64,000 bases of DNA from Camellia lanceoleosa (taxonomy: Eukaryota; Streptophyta; Magnoliopsida; Ericales; Theaceae), in assembly GCA_025200525.1 (NCBI GenBank), contig CM045762.1, positions 23,161,374 through 23,225,373 of the forward strand. The letters are read 5' to 3'. Shown here piece after piece: positions 33,401 through 43,457 of the stretch (position 1 is its first letter; each line of letters begins with the position of its first letter). The notes beneath the pieces were generated by a model. The model worked only from the letters and a program-made list of their open reading frames with translations, searched no databases and had not been told where the DNA came from. The translations under genes and the position numbers were made by a program.

Positions 33401-34368
33401 AATGATGGCCAAAAACCCACTGAAACATAGTTAACACATGCTAGAATGAGGTGCTCGTTTGATAAGCCATGAAAGGGACTACTCTACACATGCAAGAGAC
33501 ACACCCAAGGTGACAAAACCAACTCTGGATAGAGCCTAGGCAGGCCCTAAAAGTCACTAAAAAGGGTCCGAAACAAGGCTTGAGGTGTGCAAATGAAGGC
33601 TCCTTTGTAAGGCCAAAAATGCAAACAGACAAGGCCAAAAGAGAGAGGGTCACCCCTCTCTGATTTTGGCCCTCAAAATAGCATGCCAACCACTAAAAAT
33701 CCATTGGATTTCAGTGGTTAAAGGTCCAAGCAAAGGTCAACACAAAGGCCCTAAGGCATGGCTCAAAACAAGGCAAAATGAAGCATGCAAGGGGGTAGAC
33801 GACCCCCAACAACAAAATGACCTTAAACAAACATCAAAAGGACCTCAAAAAAAGTCTTTTTTTAATTTGGCAACAAAGCTCAAATATGCATGCAAATAAG
33901 GCTAGGAGAAGGATCAAAATAATGCTTAAAAGGGGGAAAAGTGATTACCCTTGAAGCTCAACAAAACCAGCCAACTTCTGGACCAAAAACTCAACCTTTG
34001 AGACCTCTCAAGACCCTCCAAGAACTCAGTAACAATGGTGGAGGTGTTAGGCTATAAGGTGTGGTGCAAAGAGCCAAGAACAAAGCACTTTCTAAGCCTA
34101 AAATATAGAGACAAAGAGAGATATATGTTTTTTCCTTAACCAAAATCTGAACCCTCACAAAGGAGGGGGAGGCCTTCCTTTATAGACAAAGGAGGCCAAA
34201 GCTTCTCAAAGAAGCTAAAAAACAAGGCCAAAGAACCTCTATACCCGTGTATGGAGGTTGCAGTCTGTGCTTTCCAGCTGGCACAGCTGGCAACAACTCA
34301 CAGTGACAAAACAGGGGGGAGCAAGCCGACCAGAAAAGGTGGTCGGCCGACCACCCTAAATGGCCTCC

Positions 34369-34401
<33 letters not shown>

Positions 34402-35084
34402 GGTCTCCAGGGATAATTGGTGGTCTCCACACTGAAAGAAAGCCAGTAGTGTGGAAAATCAAGGAGACCAGTTTCCTGACAAGAAAATCGGCTAGCGGAG
34501 AGAGAAGTGGTCTCCAAGAGAAAAGGTGGTCTCCAACCCCTGTACCACCTTCCAAACAATGAAAACAAGGTCCATGCCAAAAATGAACCAAGACGGGTGC
34601 AAAACGAGGGTTCGGGGGTCAAAACGCGCAGCCGGGTGCTCCGAAAATAGGCTGTTAAGCATCGAAAGTGGCGTGCGACCACAAAAGTGGTCTCCCGGGC
34701 CGCAGTGTCCCTCTAGACAGAGTAAACAAGGTGTGTGCCAAAAACCGTGCCAAACGGAGAATGTTAAGCGGTCCCGAACCGAGGCGCGCGGCTGACGGCT
34801 CCGAAAATCAGAAACTAGTCTCCAAACGGGAACAGTGGCCTGCGACCACGAAAAATAGTCTACGACCATTGAGAGATGGTCTACAAGACCTCTCCCTCCC
34901 TTCGGGAAGAGAAAACAAGATCTGGTCCGCAAACCGAGTCAAAGCACAAAAAGTTTCGAGGCTCGGAGGTAAGGCTCTCAGCCGAGAACTCTGAAACCTC
35001 GGGATAAGGACAACATGCACCATCACAGAGTGCTCAATCGATGACGTCTGAGTCTTAAGGTCAGTCAAAAATGGGGTGTCTACA
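30434..35084 (-). mobile_element. Solo LTR of a related gypsy family, inserted in the LTR of B
   Basis: This 4.65-kb LTR begins TGTAGACGTCC and ends GTGTCTACA. CCAAC is repeated exactly on both sides (30429-30433 and 35085-35089). It is homologous to LTRs B and E on the minus strand, with no internal region, so it is a solo LTR left by LTR-LTR recombination. It holds a 31-base A run near 34370, GGTCGGCC-type palindromic patches (31856-31983 and 34320-34550), a TATA-like TTATAG near 34175 (plus-strand reading), and a weaker donor near 33950. Confidence 0.9.
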
Positions 35085-36329
35085 CCAACAAAGGGGATTG
35101 CACTACAAGTGCATGGTGCATGCAAGAGGCTAACAAACCAACCTTAGACAGAGGTATAACATGCTAAAATAACACCAAAAAGTTACTGAAATGGAACCAA
35201 AACATGCTAAGCAAACATGCTACTATTATGAGCCATTAACGCGAGCATATGAGATACAAGGAGAGAGGGGATGACCCTCTCCTATTCAAGACTCCAAAAC
35301 TACCTTTCCACCATTGAAAATCCTCTGGATTTCAGTGGTGAGAAGGTCAAAACAAGGTGGTCCCAAAAGCTGAAAAAGGAAGGCACAAGACAAGGCTAGA
35401 CAAGGCCAAACAAGGCCAAAGAGGGGGTAGACAACCCCCAACACAAAAGCGACCTCAAACAAACATCACAAGCATGAAAAATCAGAACTTTTTACATTAG
35501 AAAGCTAAGCTTAAATCAGCATGCAAATAGGTCTAAAAGCTTAAGCCAAAATAGGGGATTAAAAGGTTAGTTTCTCACCCTTGAAGAACACCTTCAAGAA
35601 CACAACTCCAGCAGCTTTCTTGGATCAAAACCAGTCCAAAAGTACCAAAAACAACCTCAAGAAGCCTCAGCAACAAAAGGATGGTGTTCTAGTAGGTGCT
35701 CTAGTGCAAAAGTAAGAAGATTTTACACTTTAAGGCACAAACACACACAAATATAGAGAGAGAGGGAGATATAGAGAGAGATATATATCACTTCTATATC
35801 AAGATTTTCAAAACCTCTGGAAAGGGAGAGAGGCCTCCATTCTTATAGAAATCCAATTCTCAAGCTCGTTGAACAAGCTTGAGTCTTGAACAAATCCCTC
35901 CATACACGTGTATGGAGGATCAGAATTGTGCTCACCAGCTGGCACATCTGACACAAGAATATTTGCAAAAGCAGGTGGAAAGGTCTCGGCTGGAAAATGT
36001 GGCCGATCGACCAAAAGGAGTGTCGATCGACCAAAAAGAGTGCCGATTGGCCACCACTTATAGCCGATGGCAAGGAAACAAGGCCGATGGCACAAGGCCT
36101 TGGCCGATGGGTTGTAGGGATGGCCAACAAGCCACCCTCTTCCCTCAGGAGCAAAACCACAAGTCTTTGGTCCACAACCAAGCACAAAACAGTCAAGTTG
36201 AGAGATCCTAAGGCAAGGCGCGCAGCCGAGACCTTCGGGAACTTAAAACGAACACGAGCATGGATGATCATCGAGTGTTCAAATGATGACGTCCAAGTCT
36301 TGAGGACGGTCAAAAATGGGGTGTCTACA
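35085..36329 (-). repeat. 5' LTR of element B, 5' portion (U3 side)
   Basis: This is the remainder of B's LTR after the solo-LTR insertion; the minus-strand start is TGTAGACACCCC at 36329. It contains GCCGATGG/GCCGATCGACC repeats (35986-36120), a TATA-like TTCTATAAGAATGG on the minus strand near 35840, and a donor CAAGG/GTGAGA near 35578. The boundary with copia element C is sharp at 36329/36330. Confidence 0.85.
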
Positions 36330-37270
36330 GATGCAGAGTAAAGCAGTATAGTGGGGAGTGCGAGGAGCCAACATGTATTGACTAATAATGTGAATAGCAT
36401 AGGCAATGTTAGGACGAGTCACTGTGAGATAGACAAGACTACCGACGAGCTGGTGATAAAGAGTAGCATTAGAGTGGAGATCCCCATCGAGAAGAGTGAG
36501 ATGAATCTGAGGATCAACTGGAGTAGAGGTAGTTTTGCCATCAGTAAGACCAGCACGAGCCAGAAGATCGGATGCATATTTGGCCTGGGACAAATAGGAA
36601 CCAGTAGAATCATAGGAGACTTCAAGGCCCACGAAGTAGTTAAGAGTACCAAGGTCCTTCATCTCAAACTGACGGTGGAGAAACGTTTGAGGTGAAGAAT
36701 ACCAGCTGCATCATTACCAGTGATAATCATATCATCCACATAAAGAAGGAGAAGAGTAGTACCATGAGGAGTAGTCCGTATAAGCAAAGCAGAGGCATAG
36801 GAGCTAGAGGTGAACCCGAAGTCATGAATGGTAGAACTGAACTTAGCAAACCAAGCGCGGGGTGCCTACTTGAGACCAAAGAGGGCACGTTGTAGTTTAC
36901 AAACCTTATGAATGGGATAAGTAGACCCAGGTGGAGGTTGCATGTAGACCTCCTTAAGAAGATTACCATTAAGGAAGGCATTCTTGACATCCATCTGAAA
37001 GAGCTCCCAGTGGCTAGCAGCAGCAATAGCAAGCAAACTGCGAACAGAGGTAAGTCGAGCAACAGGGGAGAAAGTCTCCTCATAATCAATGCCATATTCC
37101 TGATTGAAACCCTTGGCAACAAGACGAGCTTTGTAGCGCTCGATAGAGCCATCAGAATGAGTCTTGATTTTGTAGACCCATTTGCAGCCAATTGCAGTCT
37201 TGCCAGGAGGAAGATCAACAAGATCCCAAGTATGAGTTTTGTCCAAAGACTGAAGTTCATCAGTCATAGC
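36330..37270 (-). pseudogene. Reverse transcriptase of element C, 3' truncated
   Basis: Frame 37267-36866 on the minus strand reads CKWVYKIKTHSDGSIERYKA, LVAKGFNQEYGIDYEETFSP, FQMDVKNAFLNG and CKLQRALFGLK, then a stop. LLLYVDDMIITG (YVDD near 36730-36745) is preserved in the next segment. A frameshift near 36690 leads to MKDLGTLNYFVGLEVSYD and [18 protein letters not shown]. The sequence ends at APRTPHYTALL, exactly where element B begins. A stop at 37268-37270 separates it from integrase. Confidence 0.85.
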
Positions 37271-38626
37271 TTACTGCCAAAGAGGATTAGTACAAGCCTC
37301 ACGATAGGAGGTAGGTTCATAAGTAGAAAAGGCAGCAGACCCAACAATATAATCATGAAGATGGATAGGTGGTTGAATTACCCGGTGTGGTCGACTCGTA
37401 GGAGGATCGGTGGGAGGAAGAGCCGGTGTAGAAGGAGGAGAAGAATGAGGTGGTGCAATGAGAGGTGGATCATCAGGGAGAGCAGTATGGACGGGATCAG
37501 GGGTCAACAAGGGCGTCTCGATGAAGGAGGAACCTGTATCAAAGTAATCAGAGAAGAGATCTATGGAAGGATTAGTAAACAGGACATTAGTGGAAAGTGC
37601 GGGTAAGTGAAAGGAGGATAGGGAGGAAAACATTTTGTGCTCCCAGAAAATGACATGTTGGGAGATACGAAGATGCTTAAAGAGAGGATCCCAACAGCGA
37701 AAGCCTTTATGTTCAATTCCATACCCAAGAAAGCAGCAAAGATGAGAACGCAGTTCAAGCTTGGTGTGTTCATGGGATTGAAGCAGAACAAAGTAGGTAG
37801 AGCCAAAAACCCAAAGATTGGTGTATGGAGGGGGAGTTCCATGTAGACGTTCAAAGGGAGTTTGATTATTGATGACAGGGGTAGGAGCACAATTGATAGT
37901 GTATACAGCAGTAAGGGCAGCTTCTCCCCAAAAGTTTTCAGGGCAGGAAGAAGAGAGAAGGAGAGCACGAGTAGTGTCAAGAATATGCCGATGTTTCCTT
38001 TCAGCACGGCCATTTTGTTGGGATGTGCCAGCACAGGAACGATGAGGTTGTGTACCATGACTCTGAAGAAAGGAAAGGAAATCGGAATCCCAATATTCCA
38101 TAGCATTGTCAGAGCAAAAAAGTTTGATGGTTTTTGAAAATTGGGTGTGGACCATTTTGGCAAATCTATAATAAAGGTGTTTAAGTTCAGACCGAGTTTT
38201 CATGAGAGAAAGCCAAGTAAACCGTGAAAAATCATCAATAAAAATAACAAAATAACGAGATCCCCTCATAGTAGTAGTAGGGGATGGGCCCCAAATATCC
38301 GAATGTATGAGATCAAAAGGTGCATGAGAAAGAGAAGTACTTTTATTGAATGATAAAGCAGGTTGTTTGGCAAGTTGACAGGGTATACAATCGAAAGTAT
38401 CTAGAATTACATGACCCAATTGACCACTAGAAACCAAGGACTTTAAGTGACTAACAGAAATATGCCTTGAGCGACAATGCCAAAGATAGAAAGGAGATAA
38501 TGAGGAAACAGATGCAGGAGCAACGATCTGAGGGGAGTTAGGAACATGAAGGTGAATGAGTTCATAGAGACGTCTGTGCTTACGGCCGATCCCAATAGTC
38601 TGCCCCGTCTGAGGGTCCTGCACCAA
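37271..38626 (-). CDS. Integrase of element C
   Basis: Open frame of 451 aa on the minus strand. The GAG-pre-integrase region reads LWHCRSRHISVSHLKSL with CIPCQLAKQ completing the HHCC-type zinc site. The core has LIHSDIWGPSP (Asp), LFCSDNAMEYW (second Asp) and GTSQQNGRAERKHRHI (Glu). After that come CFLGYGIEHKGFRCWDP and a proline-rich C-terminus. All three catalytic acids are present. It was translated within the polyprotein and not from the ATG at 38626. Confidence 0.85.
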   Translation of the reverse strand: MVQDPQTGQTIGIGRKHRRLYELIHLHVPNSPQIVAPASVSSLSPFYLWHCRSRHISVSHLKSLVSSGQLGHVILDTFDCIPCQLAKQPALSFNKSTSLSHAPFDLIHSDIWGPSPTTTMRGSRYFVIFIDDFSRFTWLSLMKTRSELKHLYYRFAKMVHTQFSKTIKLFCSDNAMEYWDSDFLSFLQSHGTQPHRSCAGTSQQNGRAERKHRHILDTTRALLLSSSCPENFWGEAALTAVYTINCAPTPVINNQTPFERLHGTPPPYTNLWVFGSTYFVLLQSHEHTKLELRSHLCCFLGYGIEHKGFRCWDPLFKHLRISQHVIFWEHKMFSSLSSFHLPALSTNVLFTNPSIDLFSDYFDTGSSFIETPLLTPDPVHTALPDDPPLIAPPHSSPPSTPALPPTDPPTSRPHRVIQPPIHLHDYIVGSAAFSTYEPTSYREACTNPLWQ

Positions 38627-40014
38627 ACAATCAGTAGCAAAAAAATGTAACCATTAGACCAAGCTCACATAATTGACCAATAGAAATAAGGTTTAAGATG
38701 AGAGTAGGGATATGATAAACTTGAGGTAAACATAAAGAAGATGTGGAAACAGTACCAACATGACAGACAGACATGAGAGAACCATCAACAGTATGAATTG
38801 AGGGAATATGAGTAGAGGAAAAGATAGAAGAAAATATAGTAGAGGTGGAAGTCATATGATTACAACAGGCGGAGTCAAAATACCAAGAAGAGTTACGTGG
38901 GATCACAGAAAAAGCAGTAGGAGGAGGTGTACCAGAGATGGAGAGAAGCTATTTAAGAATGGTCTCTACATCAGTTTGAGAAAACAGACGGGTAAATAGA
39001 GCAGGAGACTCAGAGAAATCCTCAGAGGCAGCAACAGCAGTGCGATGAGTAGGAAAAGACTGATTCCCGGGACAATGAGAGCTCCCCCTGGAAGAACCAC
39101 CGCGAGAGGAGTGGCTAGAGGAGGATGATCGGGATGGATTGCGAAAATAATCCTGCTGCAGATGACCAGGACCAAGTTTGTTGTAATATCAGCAGGATCT
39201 GACAAGGCAATGAACCAAGAGATGAGTTGAAGGAAGGCCTCGATTCTGACAATAGATGCAGGAAGTGGTCCGCTGGGTCGATGAGGGCCGCGACTAAGGA
39301 GCGGCAAGAACAGAGTCCACATGATGAGTTTGGAGTACCAAGACGAGTCTCCTCAGATAGCAGTTTAGAAATAGCTTGTTCAAGAGTGGGCAACGGATGA
39401 CGATGAAGAAGAGAGGCATGCACGGGCTCAAAAGAGGGAGTGAGAGCCATGAGAAAGTGAACCAACCACTGTTGATTACGATAGGTAGTAAATAAAGCAG
39501 CATCTTCTCGGTGAGGCCATGCCTGTTCTGAGAGAGCAAGCTGGTCCCAAACAGAATACATTTGAGAAAGAAAGACATTAATTGACTGACTAGATTCTTG
39601 GCGCATGCGGTGAAGCTGACTTTGAAGTTGATATTGATGGGCAAGACCAGTAGTCTGGTATCGTTCTTTTAAAAAATCCCAGATGTCTTTTGTAGGAGTG
39701 GCTACAGAGTCAAGCTAAAAACGACCAAACTGAAGACTGATAGAGGGAACAGAGGTATTTCGAAACCAAGTAATGATCTGGTAGTTCTTACTGTCCCATT
39801 CTTCAAGTTGGTCTTCATATGTAGCAGTAGTTGTAGCAGTAGCAGTAGTAGCAGCAGTTTCATTGGTGTCTTTCACTGGTTGGGTCACATCCCCGATGAT
39901 AATGTGATGGAGCTTCTTTCTTTTGAGGAAGGAAGACATGACTTGGGCCCACAAAACATAGTTGGATCCATTAAGAATAACAGAAATTGGATGGGAGGCA
40001 TCATGACGATCCAT
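38627..40014 (-). pseudogene. gag: Gag and protease of element C
   Basis: The start ATG at 40014 gives MDRHDASHPISVILNGSNYV, a typical copia gag N-terminus, followed by a threonine/alanine-rich stretch. A stop follows at SLQFGRF* (near 39715). Gag continues as RMRQESSQSINVFLSQMYS and ALTPSFEPVHASLLHRHPLP (39606-39115). The protease region (38906-38631) reads SSWYFDSACCNHMTSTS: the usual D-S-G catalytic triplet is D-S-A. Frameshifts lie between these parts. The copy is defective. Confidence 0.75.
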
Positions 40015-40589
40015 AATAATAGTTGAGTAGGGCTAAATAAATAGCAACAGACCTGTAGGAGCAAAATTAGGTAAAATAGAGTGTACCAGTGAGTCCGGAA
40101 GGTCGAAAATAGCTAGGAAATGTGTGCTGTCAAGAGATGATGTCAGCAGAGGCTAAAATGAAGTCAGCGGCACACAATAGTAGATTGCGATGAGAACACG
40201 GCAAGAAGGTGAAGGGTGTCTGCGTGTAGCAGAATGGTGCCTTACGCCTGAGCGAGCAGACTGGAGCACGCGGGTGCACGATAGCAAAACGGCGCACATG
40301 AGGCGCACAGCAACAGGCGCGGTGCACGAAAGATCAGGGCTGACGTCAGACGCTGACGTGACTAGGCAACGGAGGACGCGTGAAGGCGCATGTGCGAGTG
40401 GTGGTGGAAGCTGAGACGCGCTGAACACAAAGGTGGGGCGTGGAGGCGCGTGACGGCGTTTCTGGTGACGGGCGTAGTGCCGTTGGAATCGTGAGGTGAT
40501 TCCAAGCTGTTTGGTGCAGTGCCACTGTGTACGGGACTAAGCACCAAAAACGAAAAATGCCAGAAGTGTATAACTAGGCTCTGATACCA
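40015..40589 (-). other. Leader and primer-binding site of element C
   Basis: The minus-strand site TGGTATCAGAGCC occupies 40577-40589, directly next to the LTR. The region from 40190 to 40560 is unusually GC-rich for this part of the window, with CACGCG-type words. No protein is recognised; it is the untranslated leader. Confidence 0.7.
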
Positions 40590-40812
40590 TGAAAGATTAA
40601 TTGATAGGGAGAGAGGAAATAAATGGCGTGTTTGATTATATTGAATGTGTATTGTTTACAAGAGTGATGATTCTCATTTATAGAGAAGAGCACCGAAAGG
40701 AGAAAGAAACATCATAATGAAAGCACTGCACTATAAAAGTATAATAATGAAAGTGTGTGTTAGTGTTGTTCCCTTTACAGCAAATATCTAATGTATATTA
40801 TATGTACTAACA
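40590..40812 (-). repeat. 5' LTR of element C
   Basis: This 223-bp LTR starts TGTTAGTACATATAAT on the minus strand and ends ATCTTTCA next to the primer-binding site. The partner LTR is outside the window. The GGGGA at 40813-40817 should be one half of its target duplication. Confidence 0.75.
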
Positions 40813-41122
40813 GGGGAAATAGAGATTGGTCTAATGGGTGTGTCCGGAGGACATTGTTGGATTGCCATAATGGAGATGGATTTGTCAAGTATTCGGGGCT
40901 ATAAAATGCCAGACACATGGAACTCCTAGTTTGACAGGAACATGACACTTGGGGAATGCGAGATGGTATGCTTGAAAAACTGCTCGTGTATGGCTTACGC
41001 AAATTTAGACATAAGAAGATGTGGAAGCGGCTGCTTGCTTTGGTTTGATGAGTTGATTGATATGAGAGAGTTAAATACAAATCAGCAAGACATTTACATT
41101 AGGATGGCTTCCTCTGAGTTAG
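40813..41122 (+). pseudogene. Receptor-kinase pseudogene D: PAN-domain exon
   Basis: This is the first visible exon of a G-type lectin S-receptor-like kinase, a plasma-membrane receptor; its 5' part was cut off by element C. It reads NRDWSNGCVRRTLLDCHNGD, then after a frameshift near 40900 [19 protein letters not shown] and [18 protein letters not shown], and ends MASSELG at a GT donor (41123). This is the S-locus glycoprotein and PAN cysteine pattern. A TAG near 40926 (NS*FDRN) also breaks it. The lectin and signal-peptide exons should lie left of the window, beyond B and C. Confidence 0.85.
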
Positions 41123-42787
41123 GTAAGAATTCATACCAAACCCATAGATTAGTGAACATAGATTGATTAGATTATGCCTCTGTAAGAACCATGTAGTTAA
41201 CTATACTGAACCTTTACATTTCTTCCTTAAAAATTTCCTGACCATATCACTTTTCTACATCTAACTATAGTTTAGCAAACAGAGAGTTCATTTTGGTTTC
41301 ATCTTGAATGTTTATCTTTGTTGTGGGAATTAAATCTGGATGATACTTATTACCCATCTAAACCCACATGCCGACCACAGTAGGTTCTCTACTTGTATTT
41401 GTATTTGTATTTGAGCTAATTTTGACAACGGTTTATTGTCGTTTGGATTTTTGTTTATATTGTGTTATTTCAGAGTTCTAGAGTTATGATGATCTTTGAT
41501 CTCCATACTCAAAGTGAAACTGCATCATTCTTCGCATGGATGTAGGCTTGGCAGTAGAATTGTGTAGGGACGGGAGAGGCCATGGCACCCCCATTTAAAA
41601 AAAAGAAATAATAATAAAATATTTATATTTTTTTAAAAAAAAATAGACCCTTAAAGTGACCTCCACTTAAGGTTGTGTTTGGATCAAAGATTTGAAGGAG
41701 ATTTGTGAAGGGGAAGAAAAAGAAAAGGGAAAAAAAAAAAAAAAAAAAAAACTTATATTTCTTTTACTTTCCTCTATCCTTTTCCTTTCTCTCCACAAAT
41801 ATTTTGTTAAATTCAAACGCAACCTCACTTTTATTTTACCAAAGGCCCTGGTTTAAAAATGAAGGCTCAAATCAACTAGCTAGTTAACTTAAAAATAAAA
41901 TGAAATAAAAAAATAAAAAATTCATTGGCTTAAAATAAAAATAAAAATAAACATAACTACCAGATTTATTTATCAATACAAGAATAGCAATAAAAAAAAT
42001 CCAATCAGCCGCCATCTTCACTATTGTCGGCACCTAAACTGTCTTTCTACTACAAAACTCTCTTTTTGGTCAACTTAAAATCGCAAAATAAATTTTCAAA
42101 ACCTTATTATCATCAAACGACCAAACTTATGTTGTTGAGATATTTTACTATATTATTTTTATAACTTTATGTCTATCTTATATAAAATTATAGAAAGATT
42201 TGCTCATAGTAATTTTAAAATTAAAAATGATAAAATTCTATCTAAATTGTCTATCACAAGAAAGATTAAGTGAATTAGCCATGTTATCAAGTAAAAGAAT
42301 ATATTAATGAAATTTGAATAGGAGATTTAATTATTTGTTATTTTTTCATCTCAAAAAGAGAATAAATTTTAAATAAAAAAATTAAAACAATACTGAAAAT
42401 TGTAGAGAACCTCATTTAAAATTATCCCTTTAGACCTCAAATTATCTCGAGTCGCCCTAACCAAACCAAACCTTAAATCCCATCAAATAGAGTCGGCTAT
42501 ATGAATCCTTTTTCACCTTTCGACTCTATCAAGGGCATCTCGAGTCGCCTGATTGGTGAAAAAACTTTCTTCTGGTTTGGTCCCCTCAAGTCACAATTTT
42601 GATTCTACCCCTGGATAAGCTTTTAAATTCTTGCATGCTTGTGTGTTTGTTTTGTTTAGCTTTTTTCATCCCTTTTGCCATAACAATTTCAATACATCGA
42701 GGGTTTGAAATCTAAAGCAATCCCTTTAAGTTTGTGCTTTCGTGATTGTATTATCTAATTGATCAATTGACCATTTTTGTTAAATAG
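41123..42787 (+). other. Intron of D between the PAN and membrane exons
   Basis: AT-rich intron of 1.66 kb with GT/AG ends. It contains an A-rich repeat (41600-41960). Around 42440-42560 there is a piece containing GTCGGCTATATGAATCC, which resembles a dispersed plant repeat; I could not classify it. Confidence 0.55.
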
Positions 42788-43208
42788 ATTAAGGATTCAA
42801 CAGTCCGACAAGTTGGCTCCAATGGCAAGAAAAGAGAGATAGTGGCAGTGACCTTGGCATTGTTAATTGGACTTCTTCTGCTGGGTATAAATCTGATCGT
42901 GTATCTCCAAAAAAGGAAAAGGAATAATTCACAGCTGAACAAAGAAGGTATATATCCATTTGTGTCATTATGTGTTAAACAATGTACTGGTATGTTATAT
43001 TTTTAGAACTACTTTTCATATTGATATCCATTTTTGTCTTGGCTTTATAGGAATTTTGATTCACAAGTCTGAACAAGGTTACACTAACAAAACCCAAAAG
43101 GAAGATCTAGAGTTACCATTGTTCGACTTAACTGTAATAGTTGATTCCACAAATAATTTTTCAATCAACAATAAGATTGGAGAGGGTGGATTCGGACCTA
43201 TTTACAAG
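42788..43208 (+). pseudogene. Receptor-kinase pseudogene D: membrane and juxtamembrane exons
   Basis: Exon 42788-42947 encodes KREIVAVTLALLIGLLLLGI, a single transmembrane helix, followed by a basic stop-transfer patch (LQKRKRNN). Exon 43051-43208 encodes [20 protein letters not shown], then the nucleotide-binding glycine loop [10 protein letters not shown], ending at a GT donor. Both exons are open. They show the usual exon layout of S-domain kinases. Confidence 0.85.
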
Positions 43209-43457
43209 GTAACAATGTAAAGACACTCTTATGTAGTCTATAGGAATTTGATTGATGCCCAATCTCATGGAGCCTATCCAGAAGCCTTAAAACCATTCAA
43301 CTTTTTTATCACTGCTTTGTCATAAATAGTAATGCTACAAACACATAAATTTTTCTACAAAAAAGTGCATAGAATGTTGTTCTGCAGGCTGCAGCATTGC
43401 ATTCATCTTGGTGTTTGGGCCAACTTTAGAAAAAAAAAATTGTGTTCCTAAAGTTAT

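Larger units (their letters stand above)
15384..36329 (-). mobile_element. Element B: rearranged Tat-type Ty3/gypsy retrotransposon
   Basis: Read on the minus strand the order is LTR (36329 to 28036, split by a solo LTR), primer-binding site, leader, gag-protease copy 1, an antisense plant-mobile-domain segment, gag-protease copy 2, RT, RNase H, archaeal-type RNase H, integrase, then 3' non-coding DNA. A second RNase H and this order are typical of the Tat lineage. Its 3' LTR lies beyond the left edge, because element A is inserted in its 3' part. The right flank is the RT of copia element C, so B inserted into C; the target duplication should be GATGC (36330-36334), but the partner is outside the window. 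Frameshifts, stops, a YVDV motif and deletions show it is dead. Confidence 0.85.
36330..40812 (-). mobile_element. Element C: truncated Ty1/copia retrotransposon
   Basis: On the minus strand it has an LTR (40812 to 40590), a TGGTATCAGAGCC primer-binding site (initiator Met tRNA), gag, protease, integrase and RT in the copia order. At 36330 the RT is cut by element B, so RNase H and the 3' LTR are missing from this window and should lie left of it. The short 223-bp LTR and protein type suggest the Ale/Retrofit group. The right boundary joins receptor-kinase exon sequence (40813 on). Confidence 0.85.

Noticed and set aside
34356..35125. Overlapping minus-strand ORFs of 100-146 aa in the solo LTR
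   Set aside because: They lie across the A run and palindromic LTR repeats, with no domain and no conservation in related LTRs.
37637..38137. Plus-strand ORFs over the copia integrase
   Set aside because: They are shadows of the 451-aa minus-strand integrase frame.
40577..40589. Possible tRNA-Met gene fragment
   Set aside because: The TGGTATCAGAGCC match is the primer-binding site next to the copia LTR; no cloverleaf surrounds it.
42440..42560. Possible SINE fragment with GTCGGCTATATGAATCC
   Set aside because: The phrase recalls dispersed plant repeats, but no A/B boxes, tail or target duplication could be defined.
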